Both the position numbers and the translations under genes were made by a program. From an uncultured Eubacteriales bacterium (GTDB lineage Bacteria > Bacillota > Clostridia > Christensenellales > Aristaeellaceae): DNA of 64,000 bases. Numbering within the stretch: the stretch's first letter is position 1; the number at the start of each line of letters is the position of its first letter. Below the pieces are notes generated by a model, which did no database searches, had not been told where the DNA came from, and saw nothing but the letters and a program-made list of their open reading frames with translations. The DNA lies in the NCBI GenBank assembly GCA_902793605.1, contig CADBEB010000001.1, positions 1 through 64,000 on the forward strand, read 5' to 3'. Below are positions 34,238 through 42,106 of this stretch, piece by piece.

Positions 34238-36229
34238 ATGATCTACTATGTGAACGCGAATGCTCCCAGAGAGGGAAACGGCAAAAAGGAAACCCCCTTC
34301 CGGCACATCAACGACGCGGCAAAGATCGCAAGGCCGGGCGATCAGGTCCTGGTCGCTCCCGGGGTCTACCGGGAATATGTCAACCCGGTGTACGCGGGCA
34401 CGGAGGAACAGCGGATCGAGTATCGCTCCACGGAACCCCTCGGCGCGGTGATCACCGGCGCGGAACTGCTGACCGGCTGGACGAAGGTCAAGGGTAACGT
34501 CTGGACGGCAAGGGTGAACAACGGGATCTTCGGGGCGTTCAACCCCTATATCGAGACGGTCTGCGGAGACTGGTACTTCTCTCCGGTTGTCCGGCATACC
34601 GGCGCGGTGTTCATCAACGACCTGATGATGTATGAGTGCTCTTCGCTGAAGGAGTGCCAGGCCGGGAAACCGGATCCCCATGCCTGGAACCAGGAGGATG
34701 CGAAATACCTCTGGTATACCGAGCAGGACGGGGACGAGACTGTTCTCTATGCCAACTTCCAGGGCAAGGATCCGAACAAGAACAAGGTGGAATTCAGCGT
34801 CCGGCGCAACTGTTTCATGCCGGACAAAACGGGCGTGGGCTATATTACGGTGAGCGGATTCAACATCACCAAGGCTGCCACGACCTGGGCGCCTCCGGCT
34901 GCCTACCAGGACGGCATGATCGGCCCGCACTGGTCGAAGGGCTGGATCATCGAGGACTGCGAGATCAGCAACAGCCGCTGCTGCGGAATCTCGCTGGGCA
35001 AATACCTCGACCCGGAAAACGATATGTACTTCTTCCGCAAACGGGTCAAGAGCCCGACCCAGATGGAGCGCGACGCCGTCTGCCGCGGGCAGTACCATGG
35101 CTGGCTGAAGGAAAAGGTCGGCAGCCATATCATCCGCCGCTGCAACGTGCATCACTGCGAGCAGACCGGTATTGTCGGCCGGATGGGCGGTGTGTTCTCC
35201 ACGATCGAGGACTGCCATATCCACCACATCTGCAATTCACAGCAGCTGGGCGGCGCGGAGACGGCAGGCATCAAGCTGCATGCGGCCATCGACGTGACGA
35301 TCCGCCGGAACCATATCCATAACTGCATCATGGGTGTCTGGCTCGACTGGGAAGCCCAGGGCGCCCGGATCTCCCAGAACCTGATGCACGACAACTGGCG
35401 GCCTGCCGGCCTGGAGCAGGCCAGAGGCGCGATGTTCTCCACGGACGTGTTTATCGAAGTGGGCCACGGGCCGACCCTGATCGACAACAATATCCTGATG
35501 TCCCCGGTTTCCGTGACGATTCCGTCCGAAGGCATTGCCTGTGTGCATAACCTGATGCTTGGTTCCTTCAGCCTGATCAACAGCGGTGTGGACAGCGTGG
35601 TCAACGGGCAGCGCGAGCCCCGTTATACACCCTATCATATCCGTCACCGCACGGAAGTCGCCGGCTTCATGACGATCCTGCACGGCGACGACCGGATCTA
35701 CAACAATATCTTCATCCAGGCGCATCCGGTGACCGACAAGGAAAAGAAGCCCACGGACGCCGACTATCCGGTCGTCGGAACAGCCCCCTTCGATATCTTC
35801 CCGACCTACGACGAGTGGCTGAAGCCCTTCCTGCCCGGGGACAAGCCGGACATGGGCGGCCTGGCGGAGGCGCACTTTGGCCACCTGCCGGTCTGGGTAG
35901 ATGGTAACGCCTATTTCAGCGGCGCGACGGTCTGTAAGCATGAGAAGAACAAACTGTCCGACAAGCGGTCGAAGATTAAGATCGAGCTGATCGAAAAGGA
36001 CGGCAAATACAGCCTGAAGACCAATGTCTACAGCCACCTGAAGGATTTCAAAACCGGGATTCACTGCAGCGACACGCTGGGCAAGGCCTTCGAGCCGGAA
36101 CAGCGCTATGAGAATCCCGACGGAACGGATATTATCTTCAACGAAGACTACTTTGGCGGCCACCGCGGTGCGGAAACCATTCCCGGTCCCTTCGCCAGCG
36201 CGGAAGACGCGGAGAAAGTCCTGTTCTGA
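34238..36229 (+). CDS. GH120 beta-xylosidase
   Basis: The 663-residue right-handed beta-helix protein cleaves xylose from xylo-oligosaccharides. It resembles Thermoanaerobacterium XylC along its length: VYREYVNPVYAG, FGAFNPYIETVCGDWYF, DGMIGPHWSKGWIIEDCEI, GSHIIRRCNVHHCEQTGIVG, IKLHAAIDVTIRRNHIHNC, GVWLDWEAQGARISQNLMHDN (Asp about 370) and STDVFIEVGHGP (Glu about 407); these two acids correspond to the reported catalytic pair. No signal peptide. The ATG at 34238 follows CAGGAGG; an ATG seven codons earlier is less likely. Works after the GH8 enzyme in xylan use. Confidence 0.92.
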   Translation: MIYYVNANAPREGNGKKETPFRHINDAAKIARPGDQVLVAPGVYREYVNPVYAGTEEQRIEYRSTEPLGAVITGAELLTGWTKVKGNVWTARVNNGIFGAFNPYIETVCGDWYFSPVVRHTGAVFINDLMMYECSSLKECQAGKPDPHAWNQEDAKYLWYTEQDGDETVLYANFQGKDPNKNKVEFSVRRNCFMPDKTGVGYITVSGFNITKAATTWAPPAAYQDGMIGPHWSKGWIIEDCEISNSRCCGISLGKYLDPENDMYFFRKRVKSPTQMERDAVCRGQYHGWLKEKVGSHIIRRCNVHHCEQTGIVGRMGGVFSTIEDCHIHHICNSQQLGGAETAGIKLHAAIDVTIRRNHIHNCIMGVWLDWEAQGARISQNLMHDNWRPAGLEQARGAMFSTDVFIEVGHGPTLIDNNILMSPVSVTIPSEGIACVHNLMLGSFSLINSGVDSVVNGQREPRYTPYHIRHRTEVAGFMTILHGDDRIYNNIFIQAHPVTDKEKKPTDADYPVVGTAPFDIFPTYDEWLKPFLPGDKPDMGGLAEAHFGHLPVWVDGNAYFSGATVCKHEKNKLSDKRSKIKIELIEKDGKYSLKTNVYSHLKDFKTGIHCSDTLGKAFEPEQRYENPDGTDIIFNEDYFGGHRGAETIPGPFASAEDAEKVLF

Positions 36230-36292
36230 CCGGAAAACGACAGGAGCTTCAATCCCCTGTAAAGAGTTGGAAAAGTATGATTGCTCTTATTC

Positions 36293-36321
36293 TTGACATT
36301 CTGATACGGACGCGATACAAT
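36293..36321 (+). promoter_or_regulatory. Promoter of tRNA-Arg
   Basis: TTGACA, 17-nt spacer, TACAAT, 12 nt before the mature tRNA. Confidence 0.75.
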
Positions 36322-36333
36322 ATCCCGCGTTGA

Positions 36334-36407
36334 GTGCCCGTAGCTCAGTTGGATAGAGTGTCAGACTCCGACTCTGAAGGTCACAGGTTCGAATCCTGCC
36401 GGGCATA
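36334..36407 (+). tRNA. tRNA-Arg (anticodon CCG)
   Basis: The cloverleaf can be drawn: acceptor GTGCCCG/CGGGCAT with discriminator A, D-arm GCTC...GAGT, anticodon stem TCAGA/TCTGA with loop CTCCGAC (anticodon CCG), and T-arm CAGG-TTCGAAT-CCTG. The 3' CCA is not encoded. It reads the Arg codon CGG. No integrase is nearby. Confidence 0.93.
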
Positions 36408-36410
36408 CAC

Positions 36411-36441
36411 ACCGGGAAGCGTTGATGCTTTCCGGTTTTTT
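36411..36441 (+). terminator. Terminator of tRNA-Arg
   Basis: ACCGGGAAGC and GCTTTCCGGT pair with one G-T around a 6-nt loop, followed by TTTTT. Confidence 0.8.
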
Positions 36442-36445
36442 GTTG

Positions 36446-36482
36446 CACAAAAGGCAGAAGCGCGAGGCTCCTGCCTTTTTGA
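36446..36482 (-). terminator. Terminator of the acyl-ACP thioesterase operon
   Basis: AAAAGGCAG (36449-36457) and CTGCCTTTT (36471-36479) pair around a 13-nt loop. On the minus strand the stem ends in a T-run; the plus strand is also T-ended, so it may be bidirectional. Confidence 0.65.
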
Positions 36483-36494
36483 AACCAGGTTGAA

Positions 36495-37232
36495 TTATAT
36501 CCGTTTGCGGAGCGTTCCGCCGATTTCGAAGGCGGAGATATCATCGTCCAGTTTGCCGCTGAGACGGTACTCATTGCCGCGGAGAATGCGGCGCAGGGTG
36601 ACCTTGTGATCCGGCAGGATCTCATGATTATAGTTCAGGATGATACGCTCAAGTTCGTATTCGGTCATCAACTGAACACCGAGGGCATTGCAGAGCATAT
36701 CCGCATAGCGGGTATTGTTGACATGGCCGTTGACATCCAGGTCGGTATAGACCGGATGGTACTCCGTAACGAACTCTTCACCCTGCAGGTTGCCGACTGT
36801 GGCGGGCAGGTTCATCGGGATCGAAAGATCCTTGTTGTCCGGTATGAGTTTGCCGACATCACCCGGAGGGAGCATCTTGCGGGTCCGGATATCCAGGAGG
36901 AGCCAAAGGGTGCCGGCTTTGCCGATCATCTCCCCGTGTTCGTCGGTAAAGATATAGTAGCGGGGGAAGAAACAGATCCGGGTCGGGGTCGGGAAGGTAT
37001 GGATGGTGATCTTCTCGCCGGAGGCCGGATAGCGGTCCATGTGGAGTTCACAGCGGGAGAGAACCCAGACCATGCTGTTTTTGAGCAGCTCGTCACGGCC
37101 GCAGCCGAGGAGCATGCTGTGCATGCCGGCGGCATCCTGCATGGATTCGAGGATGGCGCTCGGGCGCCATTTGCCGGTTAAGTCACAGTCTCTTGTTCTG
37201 AGAGTGAATGTTTCGTCGTATGTTTTCAGCAT
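36495..37232 (-). CDS. Acyl-ACP thioesterase
   Basis: Releases fatty acids from acyl carrier protein. The 245-residue double hot-dog protein shows DETFTLRTRDCDLTGKWRPSAILESMQDAAGMHS at the N-terminus and the FAT-family YTDLDVNGHVNNTRYADML motif in the second half, where the Asn and His lie in the active site. The ribosome binding site is weak. The leader DNA on the plus side is occupied by two dispersed repeats, so the mRNA 5' end may be strongly folded. Confidence 0.9.
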   Translation of the reverse strand: MLKTYDETFTLRTRDCDLTGKWRPSAILESMQDAAGMHSMLLGCGRDELLKNSMVWVLSRCELHMDRYPASGEKITIHTFPTPTRICFFPRYYIFTDEHGEMIGKAGTLWLLLDIRTRKMLPPGDVGKLIPDNKDLSIPMNLPATVGNLQGEEFVTEYHPVYTDLDVNGHVNNTRYADMLCNALGVQLMTEYELERIILNYNHEILPDHKVTLRRILRGNEYRLSGKLDDDISAFEIGGTLRKRI

Positions 37233-37242
37233 TGCTTTTATC

Positions 37243-37288
37243 TCGGGGTGCTTTCAGATCATCCCCCCGAACTCCTTTCGGTCATCAT
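37243..37288. repeat. Dispersed palindromic repeat, copy before the thioesterase gene
   Basis: TCGGGG and CCCCGA form the stem, followed by ACTCCTTTCGGTCATC. The same tail follows the stem at 41278 (ACTCCTTCGGCCATC). It lies in tandem with the larger copy at 37305. Confidence 0.55.
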
Positions 37289-37304
37289 ATTTATATTTGC
37301 AACA

Positions 37305-37405
37305 GCGAGGGTTTTCCGAGTGTCCCGGGCTGCCGCTCGTTCTCCGCTGAAAACTGTCCACCGGACAGTTTTCCGGACGCTTCGAACCCCTCGCGTTTCA
37401 TCGGT
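37305..37405. repeat. Dispersed palindromic repeat, full copy A
   Basis: The outer arms GCGAGGG and CCCTCGC enclose CCCGGGCTGCCGC and an internal perfect palindrome with arms GAAAACTGTCC and GGACAGTTTTC around ACC. The 30 bp over this palindrome (37347-37376) are identical to copy B at 41278. The outer arms differ from copy B but still pair. Confidence 0.8.
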
Positions 37406-37422
37406 CGAATAATGGTAAGTAA

Positions 37423-38052
37423 TCAGGTAATGGTGTTTATTTGAAGACTGTTAAGGTACGACTCCAGATCCGTGAAGGGATCGAGGGATGAGTCTTTTTT
37501 CAGGTACAGGGGATGGTGGGGATGGCCTTTTTTGCTGCGGGGACCGGCGGTAAACCAGCGGGCTCCGAACTGTTTTCCGACAGCGGCCATATCAAGCACA
37601 CAACCGGGCAGGTAAGGCCTCTTCTCGATGATCGATCCCCAGGCGGCCCAGAGGTCAGGGGTGGAAGTGAGCTGAGAGAGGAGCCAGGAAAAGGCTTTCA
37701 GGTTCTCCCGGTGCAGGACGGGATTCAGTTCCTTTTCCATATCATCCGGATCGGTGGCACGCTGAGCATAAACATTAAACATGATAAAGGAATCATAACC
37801 GTTATGCAGCGCGATCCGCTCGGCGGACTTCAGGGTATTGTCCAGGCGATCCGGGATCGCTGTGGAGGGGTTGATCCCGATACAGACCAGCGGGTGCTGC
37901 CCCTTCGTGCCGAGGATATAGCGGTACTCGCTGTAATGATCCGGTATATAAAGCCAGTGGCTGCGGTCAAAGTCCGCAGCCGTGGGAATAAGGGCTTCCT
38001 CAAAGGGGAGCACGCCGGCGTGCGCTGTATCGGAAGAAGGAATATGTCTCAT
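37423..38052 (-). CDS. DUF1643 domain protein
   Basis: The 209-residue protein matches DUF1643: LVCIGINPSTAIPDRLDNTLKSAERIA, FIMFNVYAQRATDPDDM, WAAWGSIIEKRPYL and FTAGPRSKKGHPHHPLYL. Function is unknown; members are scattered and often seen near mobile or metabolic genes. It follows the F420 ligase-like gene after 4 nt and is probably cotranscribed. Confidence 0.85.
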   Translation of the reverse strand: MRHIPSSDTAHAGVLPFEEALIPTAADFDRSHWLYIPDHYSEYRYILGTKGQHPLVCIGINPSTAIPDRLDNTLKSAERIALHNGYDSFIMFNVYAQRATDPDDMEKELNPVLHRENLKAFSWLLSQLTSTPDLWAAWGSIIEKRPYLPGCVLDMAAVGKQFGARWFTAGPRSKKGHPHHPLYLKKDSSLDPFTDLESYLNSLQINTIT

Positions 38053-38056
38053 GGGA

Positions 38057-38803
38057 TCAGGCGAGAGGACGGATCAGGATCAGGGGAGTCAGTTCGTCAC
38101 CCTGGCCGGAGGGATTGTCCGCCATGGCGTCCTGGATCTCCTCGTCGGTGAGCGGGAAATCATCGCACTTGCCGAGCTGGTTCTGATCGATATCGTTGGC
38201 GTCCATGAGGACGACCGGGATCCCGGTGTCCTTCTCCAGCTGGTTGCAAAGCTCCACCGGGTTCGGCGGATTGATCAGGGCGATCTCCTTATAGCGATCG
38301 AAGCTGGAACGGAAGTAAAACCCGTCGATTCCGCCGACGCCCTTGCCGCAGATCTTATAGAACAGGCCGTGAACGCCGAAGGGGCGGGTGACGGCACTGA
38401 TGAAGGCTGCGAGCAGGACCCGGGGAAGGCCGCACATGTCAATAACCAGCTGGAGCTTATAGGGCTCGTGCATCCCGACGCCGGTCTCATTGATACCGGC
38501 GAAAGGGGCCAGCTTCTTTGCCCAGAATCCCGGGTGAACTTCTTCCTTGGTCTTCACGTTTTTTGTGCACATGGCCATGACTTTGGCACCGAAGGACAGG
38601 ACATCACCGGGCTGAGCCAGGGGAAGGACATATTTGCGGACCAGCTCCGCCTGATCCTCCCCGACCTCCACAAAGTGGGTCTGGATCGCGAAACGGTCAT
38701 ATTTACGGCCGTTTTTCCCGGTCAGCGTTCCGCGGTCAAAATATATGATACCGTTTTGTTCCCGACGCTGTTCATCCAGATTCCTGGAAGCGATAATGCC
38801 CAT
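38057..38803 (-). CDS. Coenzyme F420-0:gamma-glutamyl ligase-like protein
   Basis: The 248-residue protein resembles the CofE/FbiB ligase fold: DRFAIQTHFVEVGEDQAELVRKYVLP, GDVLSFGAKVMAMC, GVMHxxxxL-type middle region, GKGVGGIDGFYF, and PPNPVELCNQLEKDTGIPVVLMDANDIDQNQLGKCD. No F420 synthesis genes are in view and the organism is not expected to make F420, so the real acceptor may be another glutamylated molecule. The ATG at 38803 follows GGGAGG with 9-nt spacing. Assignment is from motif memory and moderate. Confidence 0.6.
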   Translation of the reverse strand: MGIIASRNLDEQRREQNGIIYFDRGTLTGKNGRKYDRFAIQTHFVEVGEDQAELVRKYVLPLAQPGDVLSFGAKVMAMCTKNVKTKEEVHPGFWAKKLAPFAGINETGVGMHEPYKLQLVIDMCGLPRVLLAAFISAVTRPFGVHGLFYKICGKGVGGIDGFYFRSSFDRYKEIALINPPNPVELCNQLEKDTGIPVVLMDANDIDQNQLGKCDDFPLTDEEIQDAMADNPSGQGDELTPLILIRPLA

Positions 38804-38886
38804 GGATCGATACCTCCCTGGAATTTTTGATTCTGCGATCGCTGTTACCCAAATCAAAGATCTGGACAGCTGATCAATAATACATG

Positions 38887-38915
38887 ATTATAATTTGCTA
38901 TCAATTGTATGTCAA
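38887..38915 (-). promoter_or_regulatory. Consensus promoter of the F420 ligase-like gene
   Basis: Minus-strand TTGACA, 17-nt spacer, TATAAT: a full consensus match. Leader of about 75 nt. Confidence 0.8.
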
Positions 38916-38937
38916 TGAGGGAATTGAACCATATATG

Positions 38938-38966
38938 TTGTGTTTTTAAGAAAAAAGAGATATAAT
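38938..38966 (+). promoter_or_regulatory. Promoter of the glycosyltransferase gene
   Basis: TTGTGT, 17-nt spacer, TATAAT. It diverges from the promoter at 38887-38915. Confidence 0.65.
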
Positions 38967-39005
38967 CATAAGGATTATGAGTATTCGGAGAGGATGGGCA
39001 GGGTA

Positions 39006-40103
39006 ATGGAGAAACACGCGGCTCAGGATGCAGTGATCCTGATCCCCTCGCTGGAGCCGGACGACCGGCTGCCGGCTTATATCCGCAGGCTGAAGGAAGG
39101 CGGATTTGCCCGGATCGTGGTCGTGGACGACGGTTCTTCGGAGAGCTATCAGCCAATCTTCCGGGAAATCGAGAGCGTTGACGACACGACGGTGCTGCAC
39201 CATGAGGTGAACAAAGGAAAAGGCATCGCCCTGAAGACAGGATACAAGTGGATCATGGAGAACCTGGCAGAAGAGATCTCCGGCGTGATCACTGCCGACG
39301 CAGACGGGCAGCATACGGTGGAAGACTGCCTGATGCTGGCTGAAAAGCTGGAAGGCGGAGAGCGGGCCCTCTATCTCGGCAGCCGGGACTTCAACCAGGA
39401 AAACATCCCGCCCAAGAGCCGGTTCGGCAACAAGATGACCTCCTTCGTGTTCAAACTGCTTTACGGGCAGTATCTGCCGGACACACAAACCGGACTGCGC
39501 GCTTTCCGGAAGGAAGATCTGCAGTTTATGATCGACGTCGAAGGCGCGCGCTTTGAATACGAGATGAAGGTGCTGATTGCCTGCTCACGTGCGCGGATCC
39601 CGATCATTCCCGTGCCGATTGAGACGATCTACGAGAACGAGAACGAGGGAACCCATTTCCATCCGATCCGGGACAGTTTCCGGATCTACAAGGTGATCCT
39701 CGGAAGCTTCTTTAAGTTCATGGCCTCCAGCCTGACCTGTGTCGCGATCGACCAGGGGATCTTCAACCTGCTGAACCTGGCGGTGTTCGCGAACGGGACG
39801 GCCAAGAGCGGGAAGATCATCCTGATCTCTACGGTTATCGCCCGAGTGATCAGCGCGTGCGTCAACTTCCTGCTGAACCGGAAGCTTGTTTTTAAGGATA
39901 AGGGTCAGGCAGGGAAAGCTTTCCTGCGGTATGTGGTCCTGTCCGTCGCCATCATGCTGGCAAGCGCCGGCGGGACATGGCTGTTGGGCATGACCGGCAT
40001 GAGCAGCACTGTTGCCAAGCTGATCACGGATACGCTGCTGTATTTCGCAAGCTACCGTTTCCAGGAGAGATGGGTGTTCAGGGGGGACGAGCAGCATGAA
40101 TGA
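39006..40103 (+). CDS. Family 2 glycosyltransferase fused to a GtrA-like membrane domain
   Basis: The 365-residue protein has a GT2 domain (about 1-215): VILIPSLEPDDRLPAYI, IVVVDDGSSE, NKGKGIALKTGYKW, ITADADGQHTVEDC, LYLGSRDF and DTQTGLRAF, as in dolichol-phosphate-mannose synthase-like enzymes. Then comes a GtrA-like domain with four spans (about 230-360), including INFLLNRKLVFKDKG-type and SYRFQERWVF motifs. It probably makes or flips a lipid-linked sugar for envelope glycosylation. The start is uncertain: ATG 39006 is chosen; ATG 38994 is possible. It overlaps the next gene by 8 nt. Confidence 0.88.
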   Translation: MEKHAAQDAVILIPSLEPDDRLPAYIRRLKEGGFARIVVVDDGSSESYQPIFREIESVDDTTVLHHEVNKGKGIALKTGYKWIMENLAEEISGVITADADGQHTVEDCLMLAEKLEGGERALYLGSRDFNQENIPPKSRFGNKMTSFVFKLLYGQYLPDTQTGLRAFRKEDLQFMIDVEGARFEYEMKVLIACSRARIPIIPVPIETIYENENEGTHFHPIRDSFRIYKVILGSFFKFMASSLTCVAIDQGIFNLLNLAVFANGTAKSGKIILISTVIARVISACVNFLLNRKLVFKDKGQAGKAFLRYVVLSVAIMLASAGGTWLLGMTGMSSTVAKLITDTLLYFASYRFQERWVFRGDEQHE

Positions 40104-40827
40104 TGTGCTGGCCGAGATCGGCGGAGTCAGGCTGACGGTCAGGATGGCAGGGGCCATCGCCGCACTGCTGATTCTGATCCTGTTCATGCTGCTCCGGATG
40201 GCGATGAACAAAAAAGCGGCTGAAGGAACACGGACGCTGATGAAGTGGCTGGACTGGATCGGATTCGGGCTGCTTCCTGCAGCCGCCGTGTGGAAGATAT
40301 TTGACGCAGTTGATGCCGGTGCAGGCAGGGCGCTGATTGAGCCGCTGCCGCAGATCCCGTGGCTGACGGAGAACGGAAGGTTCTTCCCGTGCAGTATCGA
40401 GGCGACTGCGGCTCTGCTGTGCTTTGCCGGATTATGCATCTGGATGATGGTCCGAAAAGATGAACTGGCCGGGCAGGACGATGTGCTGATCATTTCCCTG
40501 TGCCTGTGGTCCGGGATCCGGGTCGTAACGGAAAGCTTCCGGGAAGCCCCGGATAATATCCTGCGTTATGTTTACTGTGCAGTCATCCTGATCTGCCTTG
40601 CGATCTGGACGGAAAGACAGCAAAAACAGCCCGACGTGAAACGACGGGCTGCAGGAAGCTGGCTGGCGGCAATCCTGTGCACGGCGATGATTGTGCTGAC
40701 TGCTTCCGGGACGCTGTCCGTCGGAAGCGCAATCGGGGACCTGGCCGTAATCACCGGATGTGCGGTACTGACGGTTCTCCTTGCACTGCTGTGCGGAAAC
40801 GACAGCCGGGCTGTTATTTCCGGTTAG
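40096..40827 (+). CDS. Membrane protein, distant Lgt-like
   Basis: The 243-residue protein has about six or seven spans. By eye its ends match the Lgt-like protein at 43160: EIGGVRLTVRMAGAI against EIFGVRVYAFGLYVM, and GIRVVTESFRE against GGVVLESLRYD. The central Lgt signature is not evident, so it may be a diverged paralogue with another role. It overlaps the glycosyltransferase by 8 nt and is cotranscribed with it. Confidence 0.55.
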   Translation: MNDVLAEIGGVRLTVRMAGAIAALLILILFMLLRMAMNKKAAEGTRTLMKWLDWIGFGLLPAAAVWKIFDAVDAGAGRALIEPLPQIPWLTENGRFFPCSIEATAALLCFAGLCIWMMVRKDELAGQDDVLIISLCLWSGIRVVTESFREAPDNILRYVYCAVILICLAIWTERQQKQPDVKRRAAGSWLAAILCTAMIVLTASGTLSVGSAIGDLAVITGCAVLTVLLALLCGNDSRAVISG

Positions 40828-41266
40828 GGCAGGAAGCTTTCGGGCAGTGGCGGCAGGTATCCAGGTCGATGTCTTCTCCGGAGATCATCATCTCCACGAG
40901 ACCGGTATCGTCCACCGATTCCTCCTTGAGGCCGAGACGGGCAAAGAACCCTGCCACATCACGGGGTGACTGCAGGCGGACTTCCTTCGCGGCATGACTC
41001 TGTGCTTTGAAGAGCAGCAGACGGAGGACCAGGTCGCCGAGACGCTGGCTGCGGTAGGATTCGAGTACGCCGATGTCGCCCAAACGATAGGCGCCGTCCT
41101 CCCACCAGATGCGGCCGGAAGCAGCCGGGACCCCGTCCTGATAAACGAGGGCGTTCCAGCTGAGGGCGTCAAGATCGTCGGCGCCGCGGCCGAAGACGGC
41201 TGTGCGGACCGGGAGGACAGCGGCGGAGAGGTCTTCGCCGGGAGCGAACCATTTTCCCTGAACCAT
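40814..41266 (-). CDS. GNAT family N-acetyltransferase with a Cys-rich tail
   Basis: The 150-residue protein has the acetyl-CoA-binding region GDIGVLESYRSQRLGDLVLRLLLFKA (a variant of V-x-x-x-x-R-x-x-G) and the late AGFFARLGLKEES. The C-terminus DTCRHCPKASCPNRK holds three Cys and one His, which could bind a metal. The ATG is preceded by AAAGAAAGGAAG; longer in-frame extension runs through the dispersed repeat and is rejected. The 3' end overlaps the convergent membrane protein by 14 nt. Confidence 0.82.
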   Translation of the reverse strand: MVQGKWFAPGEDLSAAVLPVRTAVFGRGADDLDALSWNALVYQDGVPAASGRIWWEDGAYRLGDIGVLESYRSQRLGDLVLRLLLFKAQSHAAKEVRLQSPRDVAGFFARLGLKEESVDDTGLVEMMISGEDIDLDTCRHCPKASCPNRK

Positions 41267-41277
41267 ATGCTTCCTTT

Positions 41278-41411
41278 CTTTAGGGGCTTTTCCTGCACCG
41301 GGCTGCCGCAAGGTATCGCACGCGCACCGCGCGCGACATCGTTCTGCTGAAAACTGTCCACCGGACAGTTTTCCGGGCGTTTTGACTCCCCTAAGACTCC
41401 TTCGGCCATCT
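41278..41411. repeat. Dispersed palindromic repeat, full copy B
   Basis: The outer arms TTAGGGG and CCCCTAA pair perfectly. Inside are CCGGGCTGCCGCAAGGTA (shared with 11461), a GCGCGC-rich hairpin (about 41319-41335), and the palindrome GAAAACTGTCC-ACC-GGACAGTTTTC identical to copy A. ACTCCTTCGGCCATC follows. Copy A has a different but self-complementary outer stem. Confidence 0.8.
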
Positions 41412-41462
41412 GCAGCCAGGTGGTTGAAGGGTGATGAATATCGTATTAAAGGAGGATAGTTG

Positions 41463-41681
41463 ATGAACAAAGCCAAGATCGACCGGATCAACGAACTGGC
41501 ACGGAAAAAGAAGGCGGAGGGCCTCACCGAGGCAGAAGCGGCGGAGCAGGCGGAGCTGCGCCATGAATACCTTGCCGAGTACCGCGAGAATATGAAGGCG
41601 ATCCTTGACGGCATTGTCATCCAGGAGAAGGACGGAAGCCGTCACCAGCTGACCCAGAAGGATCATTCACCTGTCCAATGA
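41463..41681 (+). CDS. UPF0291/DUF896 family protein
   Basis: The 72-residue protein MNKAKIDRINELARKKKAEGLTEAEAAEQAELRHEYLAEYRENM is a clear DUF896 member (YnzC-like), a small helical-hairpin protein of unknown function. The ATG follows AAAGGAGG with 7-nt spacing. Confidence 0.92.
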   Translation: MNKAKIDRINELARKKKAEGLTEAEAAEQAELRHEYLAEYRENMKAILDGIVIQEKDGSRHQLTQKDHSPVQ

Positions 41682-41707
41682 TAAGGCGGCCAGCCCCGAA
41701 AGTCAAC

Positions 41708-41736
41708 TTGTCAAAGGAAGACGCTTCGGGTATAAT
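41708..41736 (+). promoter_or_regulatory. Promoter of the DUF1292 operon
   Basis: TTGTCA, 17-nt spacer, TATAAT, about 60 nt before the DUF1292 start. Confidence 0.7.
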
Positions 41737-41795
41737 CGCATAGGTTTTTCAAAGGAATGAAATACCGGTGAGACCGGAGAAAGAAGGAACAAACA

Positions 41796-42104
41796 ATGAC
41801 GGACAACGAAATGAACAACATGGAAGAAGACATTATCATCTTTGAAGATGAAGACGGTAATGAATACAGCTACGTTGTGGTTGACTATATGTTTTACAAC
41901 GGCGAGGAATATGCCCTGCTGACCGAATCCGACATCGAGGAGGATGCGGACGAGAAAGGACAGGAGTGCATTATCTGCAAGGTGGTCGCCGACGAAGAGG
42001 ACGGGGAAGAGACCGAGAGCTTCGAACTTGTCGAGGACGAAGAGCTGGCTACCCGGCTTGTGGATATTTTCAATACGAAAATGCAGGAAGAAGAGGAAGA
42101 ATGA
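41796..42104 (+). CDS. DUF1292 family protein
   Basis: The 102-residue very acidic protein has the DUF1292 core: IIIFEDEDGNEYSYVVVDYMFYNGEEYALL and FELVEDEELATRLVDIF. Function unknown (YrzB-like). The stop overlaps a possible start of the next gene, suggesting coupled translation. Confidence 0.9.
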   Translation: MTDNEMNNMEEDIIIFEDEDGNEYSYVVVDYMFYNGEEYALLTESDIEEDADEKGQECIICKVVADEEDGEETESFELVEDEELATRLVDIFNTKMQEEEEE

Positions 42105-42106
42105 CC

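Noticed and set aside
36334..36482. tRNA-Arg as an integration site for a mobile element
   Set aside because: No integrase, no repeated tRNA 3' end and no phage or plasmid genes are seen on either side.
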